Shown here piece by piece: positions 41,901-54,248 of a stretch of DNA of 64,000 nt. The stretch is taken from assembly GCF_000002995.4 (NCBI RefSeq), contig NW_025062476.1:12606501-12670500 (forward strand), written 5' to 3'. The stretch is from Brugia malayi (taxonomy: Eukaryota; Nematoda; Chromadorea; Rhabditida; Onchocercidae). Numbering within the stretch: position 1 is the stretch's first letter; each line of letters starts with the position of its first letter. The position numbers and the translations under genes were made by a program. A model generated the notes under the pieces. It did no database searches and was not told the origin of the DNA. It saw only the letters and a program-made list of their open reading frames with translations.

Positions 41901-42237
41901 AAAGCAAAATTAAAAGTAAACAAAAAAAAAAAAACCCAAAAATAGATTCATCATTAGAAATAGAACTGAACCATGCACCACCATTTTTACGATTTCGGAA
42001 TTGTGGTAATTGTCCAGGTGTTTTCCCAGCTGATTCGGTCAATATTTGCTTATCAGAATTATCATCATCGTTATCATCTGTTGAGCGTAATAACGACAAT
42101 GCATCCAAACTTGATGTAAATTTTGATCGTAGAGCATTAATTGATGAAAATGTTGTTGATGTTGCAGTGGTAGTTGTAGTACCAAATAATGAATTCTTAG
42201 CTTTTTGTTGATTGATAAATTCTTGAAGATCTGACAT
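28937..42237 (-). CDS. SFT2-family vesicle transport membrane protein
   Basis: Six exons, 42237-41936, 41606-41537, 41261-41176, 40652-40535, 29661-29603 and 29042-28937, close in phase and give 246 residues. SFT2 proteins are four-helix Golgi membrane proteins implicated in endosome-to-Golgi vesicle fusion. The N-terminal 100 residues are cytosolic and polar, with a Thr-rich and an Asp-rich stretch. The membrane part starts with [20 protein letters not shown], then [20 protein letters not shown], the family's [11 protein letters not shown] loop with its Gly-Pro, then [16 protein letters not shown] and [16 protein letters not shown], matching the conserved WYxLSYxP. This order and spacing fit the family well. 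Intron 4 (40534-29662) is 10.9 kb and contains a complete calmodulin-like gene on the other strand. The exon 1 donor lies in a poly-T run. Confidence 0.88.
29671..29949. repeat. 93-bp tandem repeat, three near-identical copies
   Basis: Copies start at 29671, 29764 and 29857. Each carries the words ACACGTGTTTACACGTAACG and ATACGTCGTATT, an island of ACGT words in AT-rich DNA. The array ends 9 bases from the exon 5 acceptor of the SFT2-like gene. Confidence 0.95.
30876..31010. repeat. 57-bp diverged tandem repeat with TACGTGA words
   Basis: GGATTAGTACGT begins copies at 30876 and 30933. A third, more diverged copy begins near 30985 (GGACTGCACTAGTAGG). Repeated TACGTG/TACGTGA words stand out from the surroundings. 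Confidence 0.75.
35441..38433 (+). CDS. Calmodulin-like four-EF-hand protein (nested gene)
   Basis: Four exons, 35441-35566, 36739-36906, 37485-37655 and 38395-38433, all in phase 0, give 167 residues. It is a calcium sensor of the calmodulin family. Four canonical EF loops are intact: [36 protein letters not shown] and DIDGDGQINYEE. Between them lies [19 protein letters not shown] and a calmodulin-type central linker; the C-terminus is EEFVKMMTA. Unlike true calmodulin it has an N-terminal extension of about 22 residues that is basic ([18 protein letters not shown]). This resembles nematode calmodulin-like (cal) genes, but I cannot tell which one. The gene lies wholly within intron 4 of the SFT2-like gene, on the opposite strand. 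Introns split three of the four EF loops or the linker. Confidence 0.92.
35640..36060. repeat. Three diverged copies of an intronic repeat
   Basis: In intron 1 of the calmodulin-like gene the phrases GAATGTTAGTATAAAATA, a poly-A run, and ACCTATCTATCTTT with ATACTA recur three times (about 35650, 35837 and 35958) with divergence. Confidence 0.7.
38434..40534. other. Remainder of the large SFT2 intron, no gene seen
   Basis: It holds the 3' UTR side of the calmodulin-like gene and poly-A-rich sequence. No exon or RNA gene was recognised. Confidence 0.5.
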
Positions 42238-42658
42238 CACTGCAGAATAAAAAAGAATACAAAATTTTGAATTTATTTATTTAATAAATTGTAAATATTA
42301 AAATTAAAAAAAAAAAAAAAAAAAAAAAAAGCACATACAAAATTTTGTTATATTAGTAATAGCTATTTTTGTTGTATATTTTTTGGAAAAAGATTTTATT
42401 TTAGGATTGAGAAAGATAATAAATGATAAAGTTAACTGATAAAGATATGATTTAGCTATCTGATAAAATACAAATAAATAAAAGTAACAATTTTTACTTT
42501 TTTTTTTTTTTTTTTTTAAGACTATTAAATTAAAATTGACGTATAAAATTTTGAAAAAAAAATTGCTAAAGCTTAAAATTCCATTTATTGCACTAAATAT
42601 TTCTCAATTTCTTCTTTTTTTTTTTTTTTTTCTTTTTCACGACATAATAAATTTGTTT

Positions 42659-42694
<36 letters not shown>

Positions 42695-42713
42695 TCAAAT
42701 CGATTTGTTACTG

Positions 42714-42760
<47 letters not shown>

Positions 42761-44575
42761 AAAGAAAAATCAAAATCAAATAAACACTTGGACACATATG
42801 TATGTATATACATATTTAAACATAAATAGAAATTAGAAATATATTTATTAAATTTTTTTTAAAAAAAAAAAAAACTGTAATAAAAATTTGGAACTGAAGA
42901 GATGAAAGCTTTAGAAATGACATTAATACAAAATCAAAAAATCGAACTCTTTTTCCTCTTTCATTTTTTTTTTTCTAATTTCAATTGCACAGTTATAAAT
43001 AAAATTAAAGCATAATTTCAACACCTTGTTTCTTTTTTTTTTTTTTTTTTAAAAAATAATCAAATAATAAACTAATTATAGCTAATAACTCATTCATTAA
43101 TTTATTTTATATATATATATATATATTTTTCCATTTTTAACCGATGTAAAAATAACGGTATTTGAACTTTAAATGAAAAACTATTTAATTCATTAAATCA
43201 TTTCTAATTTAAATTATTGAAAGAAATCCTTTTTCTTTGATATCACTGATAAAATTACTAGAGAAAGAAATGAAAATCAAAAAGTAAGAAAAGAGGAAAG
43301 AAAAAAAAAGAGGAAAACAACTCGTGATAATAAACAAAAAATTGTGTTCAATATTTTCAAAATTCAATAAAAAAAAAAAAAAAAGAAAACTGATAAAATT
43401 AATGCTGTTATTTTAAAATAATCATAACAAGTTCAGGTTAAATAATTTTAAAATTATAATCAATTAATTTCAAATGAGCAACACAGATATTTAAAAATGA
43501 TTACATCATTGTTCTTTCTTTTATAAAAATAAAATGATTTCATTTGAAGTGTAATATTATCATCCTGAACTTATAATGAAATATGTTTAAAAATATTTTA
43601 CAATTATAAATTAGCAATTATTGTTATTCAAATTATTATTTTCAATTTTATTCTATCGTAATTATAAAATTATGAAAAAAAAAAAAAAAAAAAAAAAATG
43701 AACACAATAACAAACTAATAATATTATCATTTAAGCAATTCTATAATTAATCTTTTGCATTTCTTTTTTGTTTTGCTTCAATAAAATTTATCAAAATGAA
43801 GAAAAAGAAAAGCAAAGAAAAGTGAAAATATGAAAATGTGAACATCATTCTGCTTTTCATGCAATCATGAAAGCAGTGTTATTTCAAAGTGAATTTATAA
43901 ATACAAAAAATTCAAAACCAATAATAATTCAGTTTTTGGTGATGTCATTGCCAGATAAATAATTTCATTGTTTTGAATAATGCTTTCACTTAATATGCCT
44001 ATCCGTAGCATCTTATTATACTCAATAATATCACCGTACTATTATCAAAAATATTTTCAATTAATTGAGTGATCAAATAATTTGTGTACTTACTTATTAA
44101 TTGCTTATTTTTTACGAATTTTACTTTTCTAAAACCTGACACTTTTTATTGATATCATATGCTAAAATCTTTCATTTTTATTCCAAAAAAAAAAAAAGAA
44201 AAAATTTATTAACACTTCCTGTTTATACCTTAATTTAGACTAGAAAAACTCTATTCTACATAAAATTTAACTATTCTAAATTTCATTTTACATTATATGA
44301 TATCAGCATACAATAAATTGATTCAATCTTATATCTGATATGAGTGAATAATAAAAATTTTTAGCTAATAGCTAAAAAATAAATGAAGTTAAAAGTTCCA
44401 AAATTGTGTAAACAGTATATAAATTGAAAATTTTTGAAGTTATAAAAACAAAAGAGTGAAAAAATAAAAAGAAAGGATACTAATCCTGCACTGAACAAGG
44501 CTTCCAAATACAATAAATGTTACATTATATCACATCATTTTTCTTATCAATCATTTTTATATCAATAATTTCTTC
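42238..44575. other. Intergenic, homopolymer-rich
   Basis: It contains a very long A run (about 42714-42758) and several others. It lies between the stop of the BED/FLYWCH gene and the start of the SFT2-like gene, both on the minus strand. No gene seen. Confidence 0.5.
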
Positions 44576-47500
44576 CTAATGTCCATCATCATCTACTTCA
44601 ACATACTGAAATTCTCCTTCTTCTAACATAGTTATCATTTCTGCTCGTAGTGTTCTCATTTCTTCCAAACAACGCATCATATGGCTGCGTAATTCAACAT
44701 TCGCTTCATAATAAAGTTGACATGTGCTACCTATAGGTCCTTCATGATCTTCCGCCCTGTAAAAATTTTTACGAATTACGTAAAAAAAAAAAGAAAAAAA
44801 CTTTAAGAGAAGCATAAAGATTATTATTCAGTGTGAAATCTTTCTAATAGTGCATGATTACATTAATTAATGAAACTTAAAAACTGGAAATATGAAAATG
44901 CATCTGAAAAACTATCCAATTATGGTTTTTATTACCAAATCAATCCATCTCTATGTAACAGTTGTGGACATTCGTGAAATCTAACAACTGAAAATGTGAA
45001 AGTGTTAAATAAACTTACCTAGCATTTAGTACATCATCTTGACTCACAGTTGTTTCCCATGTATCATCATCCACTTCCTCGGTATTAGCAACATTACTAA
45101 TGTCCACTACTACGTCATCATCAACATGTTCAAGTGTGGAGTGACTAACAATAGGCATTTGATTTTTTGAGATTAATGTACCATCAGTAAACCTGAGATC
45201 CTGAAAAATTTTTGACCTTTTATAGGAAGGAAAATAATTTACTAACCGAACTGTTGATGATAATAATACATACTCTAGAATCATCCAAAAAATCTGTTTT
45301 ATAACCTAAAAATATGAAATTATATGATATCACTTATCTTAATCAATTATTGCTAACTGTACAATTTAAAAAAAAAAAGACAAAAATTAAATGACCGTTT
45401 TGGAAGAATCATGAATGATGGGTTCGTAATCTTTAGCAAAATAGAAGCGATCAAGATTTTCTGCCAAATTTTTAACCATATCAAGTGCAAAGACTTCACA
45501 TTCATCATGATGTGCAGGATACATATTTTCGAGAATTTCATCCTCTTCCACCTTTACTGTTGCTCGAGTCATCCCTACAGATGGCATTTTATTGTTATTT
45601 TCTTTCAACATCTAATAAATAATTATAACATTAAAATCTTTTTACTCTGCTACAAATACATGATACTTTATAAATATGATTGTTTTAGATACCAGCTCAA
45701 ATTTTCGATAACGATATATGGTAATACGAGCAATCAGTAATTTTAATAGCTCATCCCGAAAACACAATTCAGATGAAGAAGACTACAGAAGGCTATTTAT
45801 GCAGAAATGGAGATTTTTAGTAATAAAAGATTAAAGACATGAAGATAAGTAACTAGTGAGATATATGATTCAGTGGTTTTGCATGAGCAAAATGTTTAAT
45901 CATTTCTCAAATAACTAATATAAAAACTTTATGAAAAAAATAACTAATATAAAAAGTTCTAGAAAGAAAAAAAAAAGACAAAGATTTATTCAGAAAAAGA
46001 TTTACAAAAAACAACATTTAATTAATCAAACCTTCAACATTTCCCATTCTTCTATGTCTTCGACAAAGAACATCACATTTCGAACAGCGATAATAGATAA
46101 TACCAAGCTTATCCGATTTCCCATTTATACGATAAATTCGCGCCGTCTGACCGTCCGGTTCAAAAATGATCAACGGTGGATGCTTGAAACGTCCGCTCAT
46201 AATTTCTGCTTCATGCGCAATACCACTATAATTTTTATGAAATCACTTATCTCACTCTCATAATCTGATATCATTTTTTGCTCATTATCATACAGCACAA
46301 TATGAAATTCTATGTTATCAATCATAGTTTAGCTGATAAATATATACAAAAACGAAAACAAACCTCTGATCTTCTTCTGTTTCAACATCACCTTGTTCAT
46401 TAGCCATCATTCTGAAACAATACATTTTAGAAAATAATTACACATTGTAAGAAAGCAGTTTGTTTGGTTTGCTAATTAGCAGATGTAAAAACAAATGCGA
46501 AATGCGATTTAATATCTTAAGCTATACTTACTTTTCCTCAAATAAAATTTAATAATAATAATGCAAGAATAGGTAGCAATAAAAAAACTTCCCATTGTGC
46601 AGAAAAAAAAATTTCAAAAAATAATTAAACCTTAAAAGTTGCCGATTTTTTTGCTTCCTCATCCTTTCTGCTTGATGACACAATCGACTGTATTTCTTAG
46701 GAAGTGATTTCCATTTATCCGGAAAAATATCATCATCCTGGATATGTCTTTTCAATTCACGATTTTTCTGTGCAACTAGTGCTCCCTAAAACATATAGAA
46801 AAAATATAAATGCCATATAATAGCTACACAAACATTAATAAAGATGCACTTTTATTTGAAAATATAAATTAATCAAAGAAAAACTAAGAAAACTAACCAA
46901 TTTCCTCGCTGCTTCAGGTGTTAAATTACCAGCTTGAATCCTTGCTCTACAAGCTCGATCAATTTCCTGAAGCTGTTGAACTTCCTTTGGTACTGGTTTA
47001 CATTCTGGCAAATGCTCTGGATAAGCATTTCCGATTATTCGTCCATCTTTCGTCTTAATATGCGCAAAGTAACGCTTTGTACGCTCAGTTGCTAATGAAC
47101 CTGTAAGCAAAAAAAAAAAATCTGTCGAAGACAAATAACACTCGTCGATCTAAAATAAACTCAAAACTTGAAAAAATAGTTCGGCAAGAGATAACATACC
47201 GGAATTTTTCAATTTATTGTTCGCAAGTGAATCACATTTGGAACAGCGATAATAGCAAGTTGCACCCTGTTTACCTCGTCCATAAGCACTGCACCGATAT
47301 ATTCTCACTTTTGATGGGTCATCCTTTTCCGGAATTACAATCGACGAATGAGTTAATCGTAGAGAATGAACTTGACGTGGTATTGGTGGCACCGGAGATG
47401 TGTTCACGGTTCTATAAATGAAAGCATTAAAAAATGACCACTATTTTTTTATATTTATTATTTTTTTAATGCTACAACTTACTCATCTGATAATTGCTGT

Positions 47501-50118
47501 CCTTGATTCTTTTTGCCTTCTGATTTAGCAAATTTTTTCGTCTCGCTATTAGTATTGTATGCAACTGTATCATTTCCTTCATTCATTTGTGAAGATGGCG
47601 CCATTGCTGTACTACTTTTTTTAGCCAATGAATAGGTCCCATACTAAAATTGATATTTAATTTTCTAAAAAAGGAAAAACAATAAATTCTGAGCATATTT
47701 AAGCTTCAGTCCATGTTTACTTATATTAGGCTTTATGTGGTAGTGCAAGACTTTTTTTCTTCATTTCCTCCTATGATACAGCTATGTCATTTGATGCAAA
47801 TGTTGTAAGTGCAGGAAAATATATGTATAAAAGATAGATAATATAGCAAATTTGCAAAATGAAGAGATTTCAAAAAATCAGATTAACAAAAAATTAAAAA
47901 AAAATTACCCTTTCTTCAAGCAAACAGTGTACTCGCTTTCGAACAGTTGACTGTGACAACTGGCATCCAGTTTTATAGGCAATCATATCTGTTCCCATTT
48001 TTTCCGTTAACTCCCTAGATGCAATCTTTTCCAAAATTTTTCGTATTGATGGCGAAGACCAGTCTATTTTTCCAGTACTATAAATAACTTCACATTTATA
48101 GTAATGAATGAATCATAGTTGCATTGTAAAAAAGAAGAGAAAGAAACATAGTTTGTAACAAAAAAAAAAAATCGCTAAATGAGTTCCTGGAATAAATTTC
48201 CGGTCTACATTTACACATCAATGACAAGCAATTTAAAATATTTTTGTATCTCTCCAGAAACTACCTAGAAAATAAATCTACCACTAATTAGTGATAGAAA
48301 CATGGAAGGCAATATTTAAAACATATTTTCAACATGATGTTGTCATCTACATTCCATTTTAAATTTCGCTATTTTACTTGGTAACTGCAAAGCAAATTAC
48401 AAAGAAAATTGACCAAAGCTAACAACTGTTTTCTTTGCAATTAAATATATTAACTTTAGTGGATTGTAAAAGTAACTGAAATTTGTAAAACATAATAATA
48501 ACGAAATGCAGTTGCAAATAACACCTAAAGTTGAAAATTAACTTACTTCATTCTAGTTCCATTAGAAACTTGCATATCATTTGAAGTCATCATTGTATCT
48601 TTTGCACTGTTCTAAAAATAAAGACATTTTTCAAATATTAGTGCAAAAGTTAGAGAAATGAATTCCCTAACTACTTAGTATTGATTAAAATTCATCAGTG
48701 AAAGTGGAAAATTTATCTAAGCCACAAAACTGAGCTTATTTATTTCTTAAATATAATATTTCTTAATAACATTATGAAAAACTTTTAACGAATACAGCAA
48801 TAAATGATTTTATCATTTCTATTACGATATTAATTTTAGAAGGAAATATGCATTTATTTTATTGTTATACAAAATATGCATTTATTCTATTCTTTTTCTT
48901 TTTCCTTTTCTTGTTTTTTTTTTTTTTTTTTTTTTTTTAATGTTATATTTGTGTAATGAATGCAAAAAATAATCAAACTACAAACGCGACACATCTTCCC
49001 ATATATTTTACACATAATAATATACCTCAACAATAGGTTCAATCGATTCTTTCGTCATATCGATTGATATTTCTCCCGTTTTTAGTATTTCAGGATGATT
49101 ATTTGCATAATGTCGAGTTATATTTGTGGGTGAACAGCATTTGATAATTCTTTTACATGCATTACATCTAAAATCGTGACCGTCACCACTAACAAGAGTC
49201 CAAATACGACGGTTTCGTTTACGACTCAAAGGTACCACCGATGGAGCATCTAATGTGCTATTACAGTTAATGGTCAGTTCATCGTCCTGAAAAAATTTTC
49301 TTAACTTATATAGAAATATAAAGAATTTTGCTTATGACTTTTGATCCATCTTTCTAGCACATGTAATGCGCATTCTGTAAATTCAGCAAACAAAGGTTTA
49401 GGAAAATTCCAGAAAGATTCATTACTGCACATTCTATCTTAATCGACAACGTTTAAAACAACTTATATTCCAGCCTAAAACCGAGCATAACAATGCTAGG
49501 TTAGATTTGAAAAGCTGAAAAGCAAGAAAAAAAAAATTGTCCTCAAATAAAAAGAGAAGTAGTGTTGTCGAGAGAGAGAAAGAAAAAACCAAATCAAAGA
49601 AATGTCATTGATACTGAGAAAAACTTCAGCAGCTAAAACAGCTTGCTGAACATATATGTTACAAGGTGTTTGTGAAACAATTAAAAGAAAATGCTGCATT
49701 AATTCATAAAAACTTTGGAATAATTATTAATAACCAATAAGTCTCTCACTTGTTTCGATGTGCCCTGTTCCGATAGAAAAATGTTTGAGGATATTTCTTC
49801 ATTATCATCAAGCTGTTCGCAGGATTGCTCAACTAACGAAGAAGCAACATTCCTAAATGGATAGTAAAGTGAAATTTGAAATCGAAAGGCTTGAAAAAAA
49901 AAATCGAATAGAAACGTATATTTTAATACTTTCTGCATATTTCTCCTAGTATTTAAATTAAACAGAAGCTAATATGAGCAGATTTTTGAAGCGATAAAAA
50001 AATACACATAAAATGAAGTCTTTATCATCTATTCCTTCAAAAAATAAAATAATCACCAGTTTGAATTACATTTTAAAAAAGAAAATGAAACTAACGCTTT
50101 CTCAGGTACAACAGACAT
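44576..50118 (-). CDS. BED-type and FLYWCH-like zinc-finger protein
   Basis: Fourteen exons, 50118-50096, 49852-49750, 49286-49026, 48611-48547, 48077-47909, 47643-47483, 47411-47200, 47100-46898, 46785-46631, 46411-46364, 46225-46032, 45574-45396, 45200-45019 and 44756-44576, close in phase and give 711 residues. It is probably a nuclear DNA-binding regulator. A BED-like finger has Cys83, Cys86, His101 and His106 after FRCNAC. Two matching modules follow. The first has IYRCSAYGRGK, then YYRCSKCD (Cys317, Cys320) and YPEHLPEC (His360, Cys364). The second has IYRINGKSDK, YYRCSKCD (Cys514, Cys517) and YPAHHDEC (His553, Cys557). This C-x2-C...H-x3-C pattern behind an aromatic-Arg strand is FLYWCH/WRKY-GCM-like. 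Residues 151-207 look helical. The C-terminus has an acidic stretch and a coiled coil (MRCLEEMRTLRAEM). The exon 12 acceptor was chosen to keep phase. FLYWCH naming is an inference from the residue pattern. Confidence 0.75.
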
Positions 50119-53037
50119 ATTTTATGCGCTGCAATAGATCCGATATATTTTGTGTTGTTTCAAAGTAGCAACCTAAAAAGTTACAAGCTATAAGTTACAT
50201 TCATTTATGAAAACATAGCGGTCGAACAATCTTTTGAAATAAGCAAGTTATGTTTAAAACATTTCCATATTATCTTTTGTCGCCAACATCAAACATTAAA
50301 AATTTTATCTGAAGGAGTATGACAAATTATAGTAAATACATTTGGAAAAAAAAAAATTGTACACATAGCATGCTATCTTCTAGATATATTCCAGTTCCAC
50401 TGTGTCATTTGAAGTACTACACAGAAACATGACAAATCATCAACTAAAACTAGAACAGATTTCTTACGTTAGCTATTCAAACATTTAAACCAGAAAATTC
50501 GCAGACGTTCAAATGATGTATCAACTCTATTGCTACAGTTAATGCGCAATTAAACTACTTATTAAAAGCACTACTGCTTAATTTTATTGGTTTATAGATA
50601 AAAGTCGACTTTCTCACATTAAGTAAAGCTATAATTGAATAAACTGAAATGATAAATTTAGCAAATAAATAATAACAGAAACAAGTAAAATACTTTTAAA
50701 AGACAAAAAGGAATAGTAATGCAAGAGTTTTAGCAACAATAATGCAAGAAGAACAATATTTTTATAAAAAGTAATCCATGTTGCTTGTTTTTTTTCGTTT
50801 GGAAATATCATCTATCATCTAATTATTGACAACCTGAACATATTAGAGCGATAAATAAAAATCATATGCTGCATAACCACTACAACGCAAAGAGACAACA
50901 AAAGAACACTCAACATAATATCATCTTTGCCGATAAAAGTAAATCCGAATCTTTTTTTTCCTTAAAAATGACATGGATTTCCAAACAAAAGATGATGCAA
51001 TGAAATTGTCTGCTTAAAAGAAAAAAAATGCGACTCTGGCAATAACCGAAAAAAAAGAAACTATCAAGTTCTCAAACTTATGGGAATTGAACTATCGGAA
51101 AACAGATATCCAACGCAAAATTTCCTTACAAAACAGTTTGCACAAAATTACTGTTAATAAAAAAGATTACTCATCTACAACATAGAAGCTACTGCTATGA
51201 CCTTCCTCTAAAACTTACCCATTTTCTTTATAACATTTAGCATTCGCACTAAAACGTTTGACTTTCCTCATCAACTCTCTCATTTTAGCTGAATCCATCA
51301 AAATTTCCTAGTATAATTCATATTATATTGATAAAAATGCCTGCGAAAAGCACCGATGTTCTTGAAGCTCCGAAGAAAAATGATACTTACAAAAGATCAC
51401 GACAAAAGTGAAATATTTCAAATGACAGGACATTTCAAATTAAAATTTGTAAAAACTGCATAAAAAAGAAAGATTGTTGCATAAAATCTGCTTGCATTAA
51501 CATCTCGTCCGTATCCCAATTCTGCTCATTCGATCTATCAATATACAAAGCCTTCATCCTGAAATCATCATTTGTAACTCTAAAATTTTCAAATGATAAT
51601 GAACATTTGGAGAGTCGAAATAATGTTTCAATTCAATATACGAATCAAATTTCCATAAATATACTTCACATGAGGTGGCCTAAAATTTGATATCAACATT
51701 GGACTTCTTAACCCAGATTTTGAACAGTGTGACAGGATGGTGTATAAAATGACAACTACTACTTTCAGAGGAATAATCCTGTGATTTACCACGACAGAAA
51801 AAACCTTCGAGTCATTACCTAACTCTTTCAGTGATTCTAATGATGTTGGCGAGCATCCTGTATGATGTGACAGTACAGTCTGCATGAATTCTGAAAACTG
51901 AGAATTAATTTTAAAAAATTAAGAATTTAAACAAACTGGGCTATAAGCAGCCACTTCTCGTAATAGTACCAGAAGAAAACTTGGCGTATTTCACTAAGTA
52001 AAATATAAAAATAATAAGTTTATTAAACAAGACCGGAAAAGCATAGTGAGTAGTTTAGAATTACAATTAATGAAGAGAAAAAAGATGAAAATTTAAGTAA
52101 ATATTAGAAATGACTATTACTAAAAGGGAGCAAGAGAAAAGCTTAGCTCTTCTCTTGATCTACTGATAGCAGACGAAAAATCTCCTGATACATTCAGATA
52201 TTCAAGCTAAAATCGATATAGCGACCAAATAGGTTCAAATGACTAACAAATTCTTCTGGAGATCTACACAGGAAGTAAGACATAACTAGCTCTAACCTTG
52301 ACTCGGCAGGCACGATTCATTTAATGTAGCTCTTGGATTTCTTTAATTACAGTCATAAAGTCACGATGAATGTGCGTTTCCAACCAGTTTCCTGTGCAGT
52401 ACCTTTATATACAGTTGTGATCAACTATCATCTTTAATTGATATGAATGAATACAAGGCAAATATTCATGATAAAAATAATTGAGAGATAACAGCAAAGT
52501 AATTAGGAAAAGAAATTAACACAAACAGTTGACCGTAATCATGTGTTTATTGATTTTTCCTTTAACTCACTTTAATTAATTAAACACATTTATAATGAAA
52601 TCTAATCATCACAGGTTTTTTTTTTTTTCCAATGTTTCCATTTTGGACATCAATAATATATTGTAGATTCTGAAAACTCACAGTTCAAAAGATCATAAAC
52701 TCGGGATTGTATTGAGTATCTTCTTCTGCAACTGCAATCGACGACATGCTTAACTTGATTGGCTGTGTCGGGAAATTAATAATATGGAAAAACTGGCAAA
52801 CTGCAACTGAATGATATTATTAATTAGTGCATTTAACTCAAACAATATCAAGAACCACTACCAAAACAGTCAACCTTTTATATCAAAGGACATAAAAAGA
52901 GTCATATCAGTGAATGATTAACTTTTACTTTAAATGCACTCAATTCATTTCATTAATCTTCACCTACAAATATTCGCAAAGAAACTACAAAATATAAAAC
53001 CTTTCAGCCGATATTTCCATGTGAAGACTTTCTTGCT
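50119..53037. other. Upstream region with candidate alternative first exons
   Basis: No complete gene was found. On the minus strand, 51298-51219 (starting MDSAKMRELMRKVKRF, donor GTAAGT) and 51557-51502 (starting MKALYIDRSNEQNW, donor GTTAAT) both end in phase 2 and would splice in frame to the second exon (49852) of the BED/FLYWCH gene. A further open stretch at about 51891-51812 begins behind TTTTCAG but ends in phase 1. Confidence 0.4.
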
Positions 53038-53647
53038 TCATAATACGTCAATATTTCTTGCATCAAGGGTTACACCACTTCCAGATAATGATAACCAGTC
53101 CACTTTGATCATATGTCGCACTTCTTTTCTTTCATCATCTACAATTAATTTATGACTTTCTTTAACTGAAAACGATATTCGTTTCATTATAATCATGATC
53201 AAAGTTATCAAAAAAGAACAAACAATAAGCAGTGAAAAACAAACATCGTAAACAAAAATTTCTAATATAATTTCTAGAGTCTGAATCGATAACAAATAGA
53301 TAAGAATGATAAGAAAGAATGTGGAAAACACTTAAATCCTATCTTTTATTACTTACTCTTTTACCTGCAATATATCTCATATTTCTTTGTTGTAAATTTT
53401 TATCTATAACAAAATTACACTTTAAATACTGAATAGTCCTATTTGAAAAATAGAAAAAAAAAAAAAAAACATTTATCTTGACATTTACCTTATTAACAAG
53501 CGATCATTCACTAAGAAATATCCAATAAGTAGAAATGAAATATTTCCTAGTAATGACAGTTTCTACTTCATTACTTTCATGCGTAACTAAATATTTTCCT
53601 ATCTTTATAACACGCTGTTTCACGTAATTCAAATTCTTACTTTGCAT
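53038..53647 (-). CDS. Putative small single-pass membrane protein
   Basis: Three exons, 53562-53489, 53438-53365 and 53165-53038, join in phases 2 and 1 and end in TGA, giving about 91 codons. A possible first exon starts at an ATG at 53647 (MQSKNLNYVKQR) and would need an intron of only about 50 bases, so the start is uncertain. The product has one hydrophobic helix near its N-terminus (LSLLGNISFLLIGYFLVN), then a polar region with HKLIVDDERKEVRHMIK and the end GSGVTLDARNIDVL. I do not recognise the family. Reading through the second intron instead gives a frame with two hydrophobic helices, which I judge a by-product. The consistent phases favour the spliced form, with modest confidence. 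Confidence 0.4.
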
Positions 53648-54248
53648 TACCTTAAAGACAAAAATTAAATTACGTGACGTGACATTAACAAACGTAAATG
53701 ACACAATTACGTCAAACAATTCCAAATTTCTTCTGTAACGTAAAACATCTCTACCAATTTGTCTAACAATCTATTACTACCTCTCTACCGCTAGCAACCA
53801 ATACTATCTCATATATCCTCTCAACTACTACCACTCCCCACAATTCCACCATCATACACTACACCCCACTAATTGTCTATCTTAAAATTCTTACCCTACA
53901 CTTCATTGCTATTACTCAAAATGTCGTCAACCCCTTGTTTCTCTCAAAATAGCACACTATTACTGCTACTTCCAATCTCTGGGCAAAATAATCACACCCT
54001 CTCTAACATTCCTCTCTCCCTCTCTCCCTCTCTCTCTTCACTATATCTTTAATTCATGCCTTAATTATTGGTTTCAAATAATCATTGTTGCAAAATATCG
54101 TAGTTGCAAACATTCGTTGTAAGACTCAATCAGTCTTATATAAACTTTCTTTCAAAAAAAGAAAAAAACTTTTGTTGAAAACTTATAAATAGAGTGGGAA
54201 TTTAGATGTTATTGCATTATACTAGTGATCAATTTGTTATATGGTTGA
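53648..54248. other. Divergent intergenic region with CT-rich tract
   Basis: Between the minus-strand small membrane protein and the plus-strand STAR gene. It contains a CT-rich tract at about 53996-54040 and is noticeably less AT-extreme than neighbouring intergenic DNA at 53750-54030. It presumably carries the promoter of the STAR gene. Confidence 0.5.

Noticed and set aside
45931..46263. 110-codon open frame on plus
   Set aside because: It is antisense to exon 11 of the BED/FLYWCH gene, whose minus-strand reading has splice sites, phase and a zinc-binding pattern.
51628..51885. 85-codon open frame on minus as an independent gene
   Set aside because: Only its first part looks exon-like, it ends in a phase that fits no neighbouring exon, and the remainder reads through likely intron.
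53038..53331. Unspliced two-helix membrane protein of 97 codons
   Set aside because: A spliced reading using the TTTTCAG acceptor at 53166 joins two upstream exons in phase, so the first hydrophobic helices are more likely intron translation.
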